Positions 22,541 through 33,334 of a DNA stretch of 64,000 nucleotides are shown piece by piece. The DNA is from Proteles cristata cristata (lineage: Eukaryota > Chordata > Mammalia > Carnivora > Hyaenidae). Below the pieces are notes generated by a model that made no database searches, was not told the origin of the DNA, and saw nothing but the letters and a program-made list of their open reading frames with translations. The stretch spans positions 620,001-684,000 of the forward strand of contig JAESUZ010000420.1 of assembly GCA_017311185.1 (NCBI GenBank), written 5' to 3'. How positions within the stretch are numbered: the stretch's first letter is position 1; the number at the start of each line of letters is the position of its first letter. The position numbers and the translations under genes are program-made.

Positions 22541-22604
22541 CCTTCCTTCCTTCCTTCCTTCCTTCCTTCCTTCCTTCCTTCCTTCCTTCCTTCCTTCCTT
22601 CCTT
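22541..22604. repeat. (CCTT)16 microsatellite on an L1 tail
   Basis: Sixteen perfect CCTT units. On the minus strand this is (AAGG)n directly downstream of an L1 3' end, so it most likely grew out of that L1's A-rich tail. Confidence 0.97.
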
Positions 22605-23125
22605 ATTTTTAAATTTACATCCAAGTGAGTTAGCATCTAGTGCTATAATGATTTCAGGAGTACATTCCAGTGATTCATCCCAGTGCTCAGCCCAACAAGT
22701 GTCCTCCCTAATGCCCCTCACCCATTTAGCCCATGCCCCCACCCACAGCCCCTCCAGCAACCCTCAGTTTGTTCTCTGTATTTAAGGGTCTCATGTTTTG
22801 CCCCATCCCTTTTTTAATATTCTTTTTGCTTCCCTTCCCTTATGTTCATCTGTTTTGTATCTTAAAGTCCCTTATGAGTGAAGTCATGATATTTGTCTTT
22901 CTCTGACTAATTTCACTTGGCATAATGTCCTCTAGTTCCATCCACATTGTTGCTAGTGGCAAGATTTCACGCTTTTTGATTGCCGAGTACTACTCTGCTG
23001 AAGAGACTGTCTTTTTTCTATTGGATGTTCTTTCTTGCTTTGTCAGAAATTAGTTGGCCATCGTTTGTGGGCCCATTTCTATGCTGTTTTGTTCTGTTCT
23101 GTTCCATTGATCTGAATCCCCTCTG
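22605..23125 (-). mobile_element. L1 3' end, antisense, internally rearranged
   Basis: Antisense L1 3'-UTR and ORF2 end: 'taaatttacatccaagtgag', 'caaccctcagtttgttctct', 'tcatctgttttgtatcttaa', 'gtgaagtcatgatatttgtc', 'tccatccacattgttgctag'. At about 23000 the order jumps from the ORF2 end directly to 'gagactgtcttttttctatt', which belongs further 5' in ORF2, so roughly 1 kb of the L1 consensus is missing at this junction. Confidence 0.85.
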
Positions 23126-23159
23126 CTTTGTGCACTAGTCCCAGAACACACACTTCTAA

Positions 23160-23640
23160 AAATCATGTCTCTCAATCAGTGATATTGCACTTTGTGGATC
23201 ATTGTGCAAATTTGCCTTTTTCAGTCAACTCTGTACACTTGAGATCTATTCACGATTGTATACGTGAAGCTAGTGTGTTGATTTTAACTGCTGGACAGTA
23301 TTCCATAGTATGACTATATCATTTTTTATTTATCCATTTCCTGATAATAGACATTTAAGTAGTTCCTTTGTTTTTTCCTGTTACCAATGGGAAATGTCCT
23401 TGTATATGTCTCCTTATACATGAGTGAGAGAAGTTTCTCTATGAGCTATACCTGGAAATTCCAGGGTTATGGGACATGAACATTTTTTAAAGATTTCCGG
23501 ATGGCATTGCCTTGCTCTCTGGATTCATTGAATCAGACTTCAACTCCCACCAGTGATGTCTAAAGGTTGTGTCTCCCACATCTTTTCAGTGCTTGTGATT
23601 TTCTGACTTTTGCATATAAAACGAATCTGATGGGTGTAGA
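23160..23640 (-). mobile_element. Ancient L1M 3' part, antisense
   Basis: 'acagtattccatagtatgac', 'ttatttatccatttcctgat', 'ggaaattccagggttatggg', 'caactcccaccagtgatgtc' and 'cgaatctgatgggtgtagag' are decayed forms of the antisense ORF2 C-terminal series in correct order. Confidence 0.7.
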
Positions 23641-23739
23641 GTGTTAGGCATGTATATTTGGTGATAGGGTGTGGGCAACAGCACATTTAAAAAGCCCTTT
23701 GAGGAAATTATTGAGTAGCCAGGGTCAAGAGCCACTGAT

Positions 23740-24630
23740 CTAAATACTGATGATACCCATTTTCACTTGGTTGTCCATCAGCAATTTCAGTCTTACTATG
23801 TCCAACTCTCAAAGCTCCATTTCCCATCTCCTCCCCTCTGCTTACCCATTTCTCCTGTGATCTTACCATCTTCGCAAACAGCATCACTGGTCAAGCCACT
23901 GATCTCCCTACTTGCTCTGTTCTCTTTCTTCCCCCCAATCCATCAATCGGTCCTGCTGACTCTCCTAAAATCCATCCATGCCTTTCCCTTTCATTGCCAC
24001 AACCCTAGCCAAAATCACCACCATGTTCTCTTCCCTGGATATTTACCACAGTGGTCTCCAACCCAGTTGTTTGTTTGTTTGTTTGTTTGTTTGTGTTTCT
24101 TTTTGCCTTCAGTCTCCCCCCCCCCCCCCAAAGCATTCTCTATAGAATTATCTTTCAAAAATGTGAACCAGATCGTTTTATCCCCCTTCAATTGTTTCCC
24201 AAGCATGAAATACCTTATTGTGTCTCTTTGGGGTCCTGTGGGGCTTGGCTTCTACTTCTCTCTCCAAACTTATTCCTTTGGTCATTCTTCTGTCTTTCTC
24301 ACTTTGGCCCAGCTGCATTGCCCTTCTCATAATTCTTGGAACACTCCAAACTCCTCCCCTACATCTGAGACCTTGCTACGGCTTTTCTTCGATCTTCCTT
24401 ACTTCAGTCTTTATAGACACCATACTCTTCACGGCTCAGCATGTCACCATGCCAGAGAGGCATTCTCTGACTCTCCTTGCCTAGAATCAGTCTCCTATAT
24501 TCTTTATTACAGAACCATTGTTCCTTTATTTCTTATTTTGTGGCTTGAAGACATTTTGTATTCTCCTCCAACTAGATTATAAACTCCATGAGGGCAGGGA
24601 CTATGGTTGTATTGCCAGAGTTAGCAAAGC
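23740..24630 (+). mobile_element. Long L2 3' region, sense
   Basis: In order: 'tatgtccaactctcaaagct', 'atcctcccctctgcttaccc'-like segment, 'ccatcaatcggtcctgctga', 'aaaatgtgaaccagatcgtt', 'cattgcccttctcataattc', 'agaggcattctctgactctc' and 'aaactccatgagggcaggga' plus ctatg. These are the L2 C-terminal and 3'-UTR landmarks. An open frame of 271 codons (23767-24582) is a chance read-through of this decayed copy, not a gene. Confidence 0.75.
24068..24130. repeat. (TTTG)n and poly-C tract inside L2
   Basis: About seven TTTG units (24068-24095) and then, after a short spacer, about 15 consecutive C (24115-24129). Confidence 0.95.
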
Positions 24631-24764
24631 AGACAACACAAAAGACCAAACAGGAATTATGTCAAATGTGTGTATCAGTTTGGGGAGAACTGACATCTTT
24701 ACTATATCGAGTCTTCTAATTCATATATGTGGCATATCTCTCTGTTTATTTAGATCTTTGACTT

Positions 24765-24984
24765 TCTTCTTCTTTTTTTAATGTTTGATTATTTATTTTG
24801 AGAGAGAGAGAAAAAGAGATTGCAAGCGGGGGTGGGGGCAGAGAAGGAAGAGAGAGAGAATCCCAAGCAGGCTCCACACTATGAGCATGGGAGCCTAGGT
24901 TCCTGGGCTCACAACAGTGAGATCGTGACCTTGAGGCAAAATCAAGAGTTGGATGCTTAACCAACTGAGCCACCCAGGTGCCCC
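24765..24984 (-). mobile_element. CAN-SINE, antisense, in L1
   Basis: Antisense copy with GA tract and head ending gccacccaggtgcccc. Target duplication ttagatctttgactt (24750-24764) and ttagatctttgattt (24985-24999), 14 of 15 matching. Confidence 0.95.
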
Positions 24985-25274
24985 TTAGATCTTTGATTTT
25001 GTAATTTTCAGCTCCATGTAATTTCCGAACATATTTTTTTAAAATATAGATTTATACCTATATCGTTTTTTGAGCAATTATAAACGGTGTTACACTTTTA
25101 ATTTTGGTCTCCATGTGTTCATTGCTAATACATAGAAATACAATTTGATTTTTGTATATTTGTCTTGTACGCTGTGATCTGGCTGAACTCATTTATTAGT
25201 TCTAGTTGTTTTCTTGTGGATTCCTTGGGATTTTCTATGTAGAACATCATGTCATCTGCAAATATAGACCATTT

Positions 25275-25484
25275 TATTTCATTTTTATAGTGTATTTATT
25301 TGAGAGAGACAAAGACAGTGAGAGTGGGGAGGGACAGAGAGAGGGAGAGAGGGAGAATCCCAAGCAAGCTCAGTGCTGTCAGCACAGAGCCCGACGTGGG
25401 GCTCGAACTCCCAAAACCACAAGATCATGACCTGAGCCGAAACCAACAGTCAGACCCTTAACTGACCGAACCACCAGGCATCGC
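25275..25484 (-). mobile_element. CAN-SINE, antisense, in L1
   Basis: Antisense copy with preserved cgacgtggggctcgaactcc and a mutated head (gaaccaccaggcatcgc). No clean target duplication. Confidence 0.9.
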
Positions 25485-25774
25485 TTTTTCTTTTTTGATT
25501 AGTATATTTCTAGTTTTCTTTTCTTACCTTATTGCACTGGATAGAACCCTCAGCACTATGTTGAATAGCAGTGGTGAACAATAGCCTCATTCCTGACTAG
25601 CTCATTTGTTTAAACACAAACTTGCAATGTGCCACAGAGAGACCAAGCATAGGTGTTAAGGTTAATCTAACTCATAGTCAAACCAGGTCCCACAACATAC
25701 TACCTGTGTGATCTTAGAAGAGTAGCTTCACCTTCCCCATATTCCCTCATCTGCTTGGCCTTGTTTCAGGGCAC

Positions 25775-25990
25775 ATAGGACACAGAGGTTAGGGGCTAGG
25801 TTCCCTGAGCTCAGATCCCAGCTCCCCCACCAGCTGTGTGATCTTACGCAAGGTTCTTACCTTCTGTGCATCAATCTTCTCCTCTGTTAAGGGAGGAAAA
25901 TAAGATGAACCACGTCATAAAGTTGTTGCAAAGATTGAATAAGTTAATCAATGTGAAGTGCTTATACCTTGCACACCGTAAGAACCAGGG
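25775..25990 (+). mobile_element. MIR SINE, sense
   Basis: 'gaggttaggggctaggttcc', 'cagatcccagctcccccacc', 'agctgtgtgatcttacgcaa', 'aagttgttgcaaagattgaa', 'agtgcttataccttgcacac' give nearly the full sense MIR order. A second, weaker MIR-like piece may precede it at 25650-25760. Confidence 0.85.
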
Positions 25991-26074
25991 AAGTGTTTGT
26001 TCTTGTTTTGAGGTTTGAATGAGGTTTGAATGCATGCAAAATACTTAGCAGAGGGCAGATGCTCAGTAAGACTT

Positions 26075-26423
26075 TTTCTGACTCAAAGTCTCATCCTATC
26101 TAAAAATAATTAAATAGCATTGAAGGGCTTGTGATGAGAAGCAACAATCTCCCGCTCTAGCCTCCTTCCTCGTCTCTGGAGCTAACCATTTTTACCTTTT
26201 TGAGCTGTTTTCTACACCATGAGCTCCTTTTCCTATTCCTTGATGTGTCAACTTTAGATATTATCTATTTACATCCTGAAATAAGGGATTGAGGGTTTAG
26301 CTCTCTTATACTACCTATCTCCCATCCTTTTAATATAATGATAACACTGTTTATAATTTTATCACTAGCCAATACTGTTCACCAAAGAGCCAAAAGGTAT
26401 CTTCCAATTATATTTCTTTTCTT
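26075..26423. other. Unassigned noncoding stretch
   Basis: No recognised gene or repeat between the MIR and the L1 insertion. Confidence 0.45.
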
Positions 26424-26440
26424 GAAAATTTTCCTTCTGG

Positions 26441-26668
26441 GGGAAATAGTGGGGAAGAGGGAGGGAGGCAAACCATGAGAGACTCTTGAATGCTGAGAAC
26501 AAGCTGAGGACTGATGGGTGTGGGGGGGAGGGGGGAGATAGGCATGGAGGAGGGCACTTGTGGGGACGAGCACTGGGTGTTACACGGAAACCAACTTGAC
26601 AATAAACTATTTGTAAAAGGAAGGAAGGAAGGAAGGAAGGAAGGAAGGAAGGAAGGAAGGAAGGGAAA
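26441..26668 (+). mobile_element. Young L1, severely 5'-truncated, with (AAGG)n tail
   Basis: Only the last 175 bp or so of the L1 3'-UTR remains (gggaagagggagggaggcaa, accatgagagactcttgaat, cttgacaataaactattt), ending in about 12 AAGG units. A perfect 17-bp target duplication gaaaattttccttctgg lies at 26424-26440 and 26669-26685. The same 3'-UTR is seen at 60597-60775. Confidence 0.96.
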
Positions 26669-26946
26669 GAAAATTTTCCTTCTGGCCTTTTTTCCCTTCC
26701 TTTTTATTTGTGCTACTTGCCTTTCTCATATACATCATTTTTTCAATCACTTAATCCTATCAATTACTCTATCAGATTTACTTTTCTCCCCCCTCGAGAC
26801 TTCCAAGTCTTCTATTATTTTCTGTTACTGTCATGACAGTACCAAAAACAATTAGTCTTTCTTCCTTTCACTTCCAGCCTAATATCACCCCCCAGACCCC
26901 ACTGGCCGTCATTACCTGCTGGTTTTTCTCTTTGTTCCTTTTCTTT

Positions 26947-26949
<3 letters not shown>

Positions 26950-27002
<53 letters not shown>

Positions 27003-27220
27003 TTTAATATTTTTATTTATTTCTTGGAGAGAGAGAGAGAGACAGCGTGAGCAGGGGAGGGCCAGAGAGAGAGGGAGACACAGACTCTGAAATAGGCTCC
27101 AGGCTCTGAGCTGGCAGTCAGCACAGAGCCCGATGTGGGACTCGAACCCACAAACCACGAGATCATGACCCAAGTGAAAGAAAGTCAGACGCTTAACCGA
27201 CTAAGCCACCCAGGCTCCCC
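26950..27220 (-). mobile_element. Young CAN-SINE, antisense, with (GAAA)n tail
   Basis: Youngest-subfamily traits (gctggcagtcagcac on plus, ttcttggagag end). Its A-tail has expanded into about 13 TTTC units on the plus strand (26950-27002). A 21-bp target duplication beginning tctttgttccttttc lies at 26929-26949 and 27221-27241. Confidence 0.96.
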
Positions 27221-27241
27221 TCTTTGTTCCTTTTCTTTTCT

Positions 27242-29030
27242 CTCCCTGCTTCTGGTCAGCTCACTTCTTTTTCCCAGCCATGTTCTTTTTTGGGCCATCC
27301 ATTTGGCCTTCTCAACAGTCCACTCATAGTAGTAGTATTATTACTCTGTCAGTCAACTTTTGGCTCATTATAAATCAGCATTTTGAAGTGTTCTCATTTA
27401 CATAGGGCACCCCAAAGATACCTTGATCCACAGCTAAAAGGGCAATTGTGCTAATGCATATGTGATTGAGGCAGAGCCCTTGCAGGGAATAGCAAGCTAA
27501 GGGCAGCTGATTATAATGAAAGGCTTAAGTAAGGCATAAATGCGTCAGGCATGACAAGAACACAAGCTGAACGACCTGATGATCTATTTCAGCAGAAAAA
27601 TATCAATCAAAAGAGAAACCTCTCCTAGTGGAGTACCCGGCTAAGGTGTGGGCTTTAGAAGAGTTGGCTCCATATTTTAGGAGCAACAACCCACTTTGTT
27701 GACAGGTCGTAAGTCAAGAAACAAGTTTAATAAAGAATTCATTGAAAAACACTACTTCAACACCAGGCTGTAAAGATGGCCCCAGGAGACTAGGACTTAG
27801 GGTTTTTTAACATATTACTGGTTGATATCAGATGTTGAACTTAGGCTACTTCTCTAAGATTTATAGAGCAATGTCCAAGTATTGTGACCTTGGACCCACC
27901 CCAGAGTCCCATGCATTATCTAAATGAGTCCATTCGGACCAACTCTGTGCCTATCCGGCTTTCATTGCGCATCCTCTCCTGGTTAATTCCTGTTATGTTT
28001 GAACTTGAATTACCTCTAGAAAATGGCGCTCACACTTTCCCCACCTAGCTTTCTTTTAATAGTCTTTTATGACTGTTAAAACAACTGGAGGGTGGTCCGC
28101 TGGAACCTATGTTGCTTCATGCAGTGGATTTAGGCTCCCACTTTACCTTCTCTGGTGTCCTAGTCATTAGTTAGGATTTTACCTCTCTTGTTCATCTTCG
28201 AGATGTGGCCTGTGCCGCTTGAATAGGAACTGCTTCTCCAGCTCCTGTTTTATTAAACCAACTGCTGACACTGGTTCCATGGCTGGTGTCTGAGTTGGGT
28301 CCACCCCAGGCCTTCTTTCCCCCACCATATCCCCCCTTTCCCTGATAACCTAGAAGAAGCCATCTAGCAAGTCCTCTCATTCAACCTCCCTGCATGTTGT
28401 ATAATAATTTCTCATCTCTCAGAGGTGCGACCTAAGGGTCACAGTCCAAGGCCACACCCATTAGGAAACTCCACAGTGAGGGGCAGGGGAGGGGGAGACT
28501 CTATCTAGAAGCACACCCACCACCAGCTTCCAAAGTGCCCTTTGTTTCCACCCTCACCTCAATCTCAAGAACTGCTGAACTTAATTTCCTTTTTCTCCTT
28601 CTCATTCTGCCAAATAGTAGCAGAGATCAAATGACCCCGGACACTGGGGGAGGTTGGGTATTAAAATCAGCTTGTTGGATGTTATAGTAGAAGAAGGGGG
28701 AGGTGGAACAGAGAGGTCACAGCTGGTGCATTCACAGGTGTGAGATATGGCCTCAGTCAACATTGTCAACATTCATTCTTTCTACACTTTATGCACTATC
28801 TTTTTTGACTCCCCCAGCTCACTAGGGCCACAAACATACCTGTATCAGCTCCGAAAGGAGCCTTCTGAGTAAAAAGAAGCCTCTAAGGAAGATTTTCCCC
28901 AACCAGGTTCCCCTGAGACATCGGCCGTCCTCACTGCCAGTACCTATTCCTCCTTCTGGTGACAGACGCATCATTTTCCCAGGGGAAACACTCCTTTCCC
29001 TACACTACGCCTGACTGTCCCAGGTAGCCT
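27242..29030. other. Unassigned noncoding stretch, about 1.8 kb
   Basis: No SINE, LINE or LTR consensus was recognised and no exon-like structure is apparent. It is one of the two longest stretches lacking young insertions. It could include an unrecognised LTR; I cannot decide. Confidence 0.4.
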
Positions 29031-29039
29031 CTAACCCAG

Positions 29040-29515
29040 GTGTGGCTAATCCGGGTTCCAGTCCCTCTGGCTGTCATGTTAATTTAGGGATGGCACATGA
29101 CCCAAACTCATCCAGTCACTTGTGATCACTCCTTTTGCTGGAGTAATTGGACAAGAGCATTCTCTTTCCGTTAAGGTTGTTGGGAAGATAAAAACCTAAA
29201 CCCCAAACTGATGTCAGCCATCTTGCTTTGAAGGGTCAACTTGCGTGATAAAGCAGCCACCGTACAGGAAAGCAGAGTCAAGAGATGGGAGGAAATGAAA
29301 CGGGATGGGGTAGCCATCATATGAGCCCCTAGATCCAGTTGTGCCTGAAGCTGTAGTTGCTACCCCTTGACTTTACAGACATTTGAGCCAATAGTAGTCC
29401 CTCCTTAAATTTTAAAAATGAGTTAATTTTTAAAATAATTATTACTTTTTTACGTTAAGTCAGTTTGAGTTTCTGTTTATTGCAACCCGAAGAATCCTGA
29501 CTAGTACAGGTTATT
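29040..29515 (+). mobile_element. Ancient dispersed repeat, LTR-like (family uncertain)
   Basis: 'gcacatgacccaaactcatc', 'agtcaagagatgggaggaaa', 'gagcccctagatccagttgt', 'gcctgaagctgtag', 'cagtttgagtttctgtttat' and 'tcctgactagtacagg' match, in order, a common mammalian dispersed repeat that ends in a 'gcaacc..agaatcctgactaatacag' module. I recall it as LTR-type but not its name. Confidence 0.45.
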
Positions 29516-29519
29516 TTAT

Positions 29520-30215
29520 CCAAATTCCTGCACTCTGAATTCCATGGACTGCGTGTAGCATGTTTGCCAAGTTTTATAGTACATTCTCAGGTATTTGTTA
29601 CGATGTTTTGGGATTTCTCCTCTTTTATCTCTACTCTTCCCCTCAAGGATTCTGTCTGTCTCAGAGCTTGAACTAACTATAGGTTACCTCTGCAGCATCA
29701 ACAATCAGAAACATACTTCACTCACATTTTCCGAAACAGTTGTCTCTTAGGTGGAAGAATTCACGATATACAACTGGGATGATCCGGAGACTTCTCATCT
29801 TATAATATCAGCAGTCCTCAGCTTGTGAACAGGTGTATGTGTTACCAGAGAAACATCAGAAGGTGCTTAGCTTACTAGGCCAGCCCACAAGACCAAATTC
29901 ACCCCAGAATGTTGGTGAACAATAGTGCTGTCTCTAATTATCCTATAGGATCAGTCACCACATGGGGTTATATGGGGATAGCTCTACCCTCCTTCAAAAT
30001 TCTACCAGGAGAGAGAGTCAAGTCTGTTTCCCACGTACATTGCTACCATCTCTCACCCCCGACTGCAGGATGCCACAGCAAGGCATCCCCTTAAAATCTG
30101 GGATTTATGATTTCAGCTGGGTCCCCTGCAACTACCATTTATATGATGAGACCCTTTGGTCTAACCCAGATCTTGACTGAAGATCAAATCAGTCTCCATG
30201 CCTTGATACTTATAG
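29520..30215. other. Unassigned noncoding stretch
   Basis: No gene or repeat recognised; open frames of 60-70 codons only. Confidence 0.45.
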
Positions 30216-30219
30216 GCAT

Positions 30220-30740
30220 CTTCGTTGGCTTGCAAAATTCAATATAGACAAAAGTGAACTCACTCCTTCCTCCCCAAACTGTCACTCATATTCCCTACCT
30301 TGATGGGACAGCTATTGGCCCAGTTGCTCAGGACAGAAACCAAGTAGTCATTTAAGACATACATCCCCTCTTAGTTATTTGCTATCGTCAACCAGTCACT
30401 GTGTCCTACAGGCTCTCACCTTAGATGCTCATGACTGTTCCTTTTGCTCCATCCTTCTGGTCACATTCTCCAGTAGGCCTTGAGAAGTTCTCACTGGGAT
30501 TACAGCTGTCATCTCTGAAGTGGTCTGGCTGCCTTTTCTGGGCTCCCTTAGTCTCACTTACATACTTCAGCCAGAGAGATTGTTCTTAAATAGGAGTCTG
30601 GTCAGATTATGGCCTGCTGACATCTTTCATGGCCTCTCACAGGATTTAGGCTTAGGTTCAGTGCCCTTATCATGGCACACAGGATTCCATGTGATCTGGT
30701 TCGTGACAGCTTTCCTTTTGTTTTAGCCATTTGGCGAGTG
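30220..30740 (+). mobile_element. L2 internal/3' fragment, sense
   Basis: 'agacaaaagtgaactcactc', 'ttcctccccaaactgtcact', 'attggcccagttgctcagga', 'agagattgttcttaaatagg', 'agtctggtcagattatggcc', 'attccatgtgatctggttcg' follow the L2 sense order. The terminal 3' end is missing; a second L2 in opposite orientation starts immediately after. Confidence 0.65.
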
Positions 30741-30744
30741 ACCA

Positions 30745-31470
30745 CATTCATTCATTCAATAAACATTTTTCAAGTGTCAGGCACTGTCCTTTCTTGGTGC
30801 TGGGAATATAGCAGGGAACAGAAACAAGATCCTTGACCTCATTAAGCTTCATTTTTAAAAAATGTTTTATTTTTACTTTTGAGAGAAAGAGAGAGGGCGA
30901 GGGACAGAAAGAGAGAGGGAGACACAAAATCTGAAGCAGGCTCCAGGCTCTGAGCTGTCAGCACAGAGCCTGGCACGGGGCTTGAACCCACAGCTTGTGA
31001 AGTCATGACCTGAGCTGAAGTCAGACACTCAGCCGACTGAGCCACCCAGGCACCGTGCATGGAGCTTCATTTTAATTGAGGTTGGTGTGTATCAGAGGCA
31101 GTAACTACAAAGGAGAGAAAGCAAGAAAGGAGTAGAGAGTGACAGGTGAGGGTGGCATAATTTTAAAGGGGCATTTAAGGAACATCTCATTGAGGAGGTG
31201 ATTCTTGAACCTAGACTTGAAGGAGGTAAGGGAGCAAGCCATGTGGGTACGTAGAGGAAGATACAGTAGATGCAAGTGCCGTGGGGTGATTTCAAGGATC
31301 AGTGAGAAGGCTAATATGGCTGGAATGGAAAGGGACAGTGAGAGGGAGTAGGTTGAGGCAGATCATTTAGGGTCTCATAGACCATTCATTGTGGCTACTG
31401 TGTAATCCTGAGTGAGATGGAAAACCACTGGATTGTCCTGATCCTAAGAGCAATGTACTCTGAATTTATG
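30745..31470 (-). mobile_element. L2 3' region, antisense, split by a SINE
   Basis: 'cattcattcattcaataaac' then 'tcaggcactgtcctttcttg', 'gggaatatagcagggaacag', after the SINE 'gattcttgaacctagacttg', 'aaggaggtaagggagcaagc' and 'catgtgggtacg' match the reverse complement of L2. It faces the sense L2 upstream, giving an inverted L2 pair. Confidence 0.7.
30856..31062 (-). mobile_element. CAN-SINE, antisense, in L2
   Basis: Complete antisense copy, head ending gccacccaggcacc. Target duplication agcttcatttt at 30845-30855 and 31063-31073. Confidence 0.94.
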
Positions 31471-31711
31471 TCTTAAAAATGAATGACTTGTTCCCTAGAA
31501 TGCATCATAATTCCTCCTCCATCCTAGCTGTGATCGGCATTGTTCTCTCTGCTGACAACACCCCTTCTCACTTCTTCATTTCTGAGGCATCTCTTTGTCG
31601 GGACCTTCCTTACCCTGAAGGTCGATTTAGGTGTATCGGTCCTCATAGCACTGTCATTATACTGTTCACGGAGTGAGGAAGTGAATGAATAAAGGTGCAA
31701 ATCTGATGGAA

Positions 31712-31728
31712 GCACCAGGGGGAGGCAG
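31712..31728 (+). promoter_or_regulatory. Candidate CTCF-binding motif
   Basis: gcaccagggggaggcag fits the ccaccagggggaggcag form of the CTCF core with one mismatch. It sits just upstream of a MIR and outside any young repeat. Confidence 0.33.
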
Positions 31729-31744
31729 ATAAGCAGACACTCCT

Positions 31745-31955
31745 CTTAATAACTAACATTTTTCGAGTGCTCACTACATGCCAAGCATTACCCTAACTGC
31801 ACCCCATGGTTCATGTTGTTTAGTGCTCTTTTGCTATTGATGCTGTTTCGAAACCTATTTTACAAGGAGAGGACTGATCATGAGAGGTGAAGCGACTTGT
31901 CTAAGGTTCCACACCCAGCGAGGGATGGAGATGGGATGAGATGGGACTCAACCGG
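31745..31955 (-). mobile_element. MIR SINE, antisense
   Basis: 'aataactaacatttttcgag', 'tgctcactacatgccaagca', 'ttttacaaggagaggactga' and 'gaagcgacttgtctaaggtt' are consecutive antisense MIR landmarks. Confidence 0.82.
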
Positions 31956-32209
31956 CCAGTCAGGGTCCAGCGGGACTTCACACCTGGCTAAGGGGAAGTA
32001 ATTCATTTCCCCATGGGATTGCTTTCTGGAAAATCACCGAGCCACATAAAAGCTACAGAAAGCAGGTCTGGGCAACCGAACTGCTACAAAAGTCCAGGAT
32101 GGCAGTATATCTAGGTTATTCTGGGTGGTACCTTGTTACTTCTCTGAGGCAGCGTCTACACAAGTCAGGGTAGAAGTGTTCTCACCATAGGCTGTGGGAG
32201 AATTAGGTG

Positions 32210-32350
32210 GAGCCGTTAAGAGCGGGGCTTTGTGTCAGGCAGACCTGGGGATGGCACCCCTCCACCCCCACCCCGCTGTCACCTGTGGGACTTGGGGAAG
32301 TAGCTAAGATACCCTGGACTTAGCTTCCTCATCTGTGGAATGGGTATATG
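32210..32350 (+). mobile_element. MIR fragment, sense
   Basis: 'gttaagagcggggctttgtg', 'tcaggcagacctggggatgg', 'cttcctcatctgtggaatgg' follow sense MIR. Confidence 0.8.
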
Positions 32351-32639
32351 ATTATTTGTATGGATTACATTTGATGAGGCTGATAAAAGTCCTCCAGCCT
32401 CCAGCTCATGTCTCTTCATGCATTTGCTTCAGGTCTCCTGTCTCACAGCAACACAGCCAGCAGACCCTATGCTGCCAGCCAGTCCTGCTCTGGCTTTTGA
32501 AATGGATGCTGGATGAGCATGAAATACTCCAGGTATCTTTTAAAGATCTTTACTTTTAAAGCTTGAGGTAATAATCAGGTCAGTCTAGGAGCCACACATC
32601 TACATTTTCTGGCTATCATTTTATTTTTTTATTGTTTAT

Positions 32640-32852
32640 CATTTAAAATTTATTTTTATTTTAATCGTTTTAATGCTTATTTTTGAGAGAGAGAGAGAAT
32701 GGGGGAGGAACAGAGAGAGAGGGAGACACAGAATCCGAAGCAGGCTGAGCTGTCAGCACAGAGCCCGACATTGTGCTTGAACTCATGGAGTACACGATCA
32801 TGACCTAAGCTGAAGTTGGATGCTTAACTGACTGAGCCACCCAGGTGTCTCC
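32640..32852 (-). mobile_element. CAN-SINE, antisense, first of a pair
   Basis: Antisense copy with a short deletion before gctgagctgtcagcaca and head ending gccacccaggtgtct. Diverged. Shares outer flanks with the next SINE. Confidence 0.92.
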
Positions 32853-32854
32853 CT

Positions 32855-33016
32855 ATTTTTTTTTTTTTTTTTGAGAGAGAGAATCGTAAGCATAAGCAGG
32901 CTCCATGCTCAGCACGGAGCCCAACGCAGAGCTCAATCTTACAAACCTGGATCATGATTTTTTGAGCAGAAATCTAGAGCCAGACACTCAATCGACTGAG
33001 CCACCCAGGTGCCCCA
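32855..33016 (-). mobile_element. CAN-SINE, antisense, second of a pair
   Basis: Antisense copy lacking most of the CT tract; B-box decayed (gcagagctcaatcttaca); head intact (gccacccaggtgcccc). The pair is flanked by ctatcatttta at 32613-32623 and 33023-33033; a degraded middle copy ('ctatttt') lies between them. Confidence 0.9.
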
Positions 33017-33104
33017 TCTAAACTATCATTTTAATGGAAAGAAACCAGTATCGACAGGGGTCCATGCAGAACCTCACAAACATGGAGACAAGTGGCCTTG
33101 GGAT

Positions 33105-33220
33105 AACCACTACTGTAGAAGAGGAAACTGAGGCACAGTGATGTTATCTGATGTGCTCCTACTCACCAGCCGGACTGAGGCAGATCTAAGCTGGGGTCCT
33201 GGAGTTGTCTGACATTGGGA
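33105..33220 (-). mobile_element. MIR fragment, antisense
   Basis: 'tagaagaggaaactgaggca' plus cagtgatgtta is the antisense MIR core; the distal part ('aagctggggtcctgg') is decayed. Confidence 0.65.
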
Positions 33221-33334
33221 CGGAGCCATTCTGTACCTGCCCAGTGGCATCAGATGAAGGAGGCTCCTGACGGACCAGTGAGCGAGGCCACCCCAGGAGC
33301 TAACACTGTCAGACAAATCTGCGATTAGCTTCTC

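Larger units (their letters stand above)
24668..25610 (-). mobile_element. Old L1 ORF2 fragment, antisense, split by two SINEs
   Basis: 'ttggggagaactgacatctt', 'actatatcgagtcttctaat', 'gatctggctgaactcattta', 'tattagttctagttgttttc', 'gtagaacatcatgtcatctg' and 'agcactatgttgaatagcag' are consecutive antisense ORF2 reverse-transcriptase-domain segments. Broken by SINEs at 24765 and 25275, which are therefore younger. Confidence 0.8.

Noticed and set aside
22135..22785. Open frames of 216 and 173 codons on opposite strands
   Set aside because: Both run through the (CCTT)16 array and a GA-rich tract, giving PSFL or EGRK periodic peptides. They are simple-repeat translations plus L1 3'-UTR.
23767..24582. 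A 271-codon open frame, the longest in the window
   Set aside because: It lies wholly within a decayed sense L2 3' region, includes a (TTTG)n translation (VCLFVCLC) and proline runs from poly-C, and matches no protein family.
27242..29030. Possible endogenous retrovirus or LTR
   Set aside because: I looked for LTR ends, a primer-binding site and gag/pol-like peptides and found none I could support.
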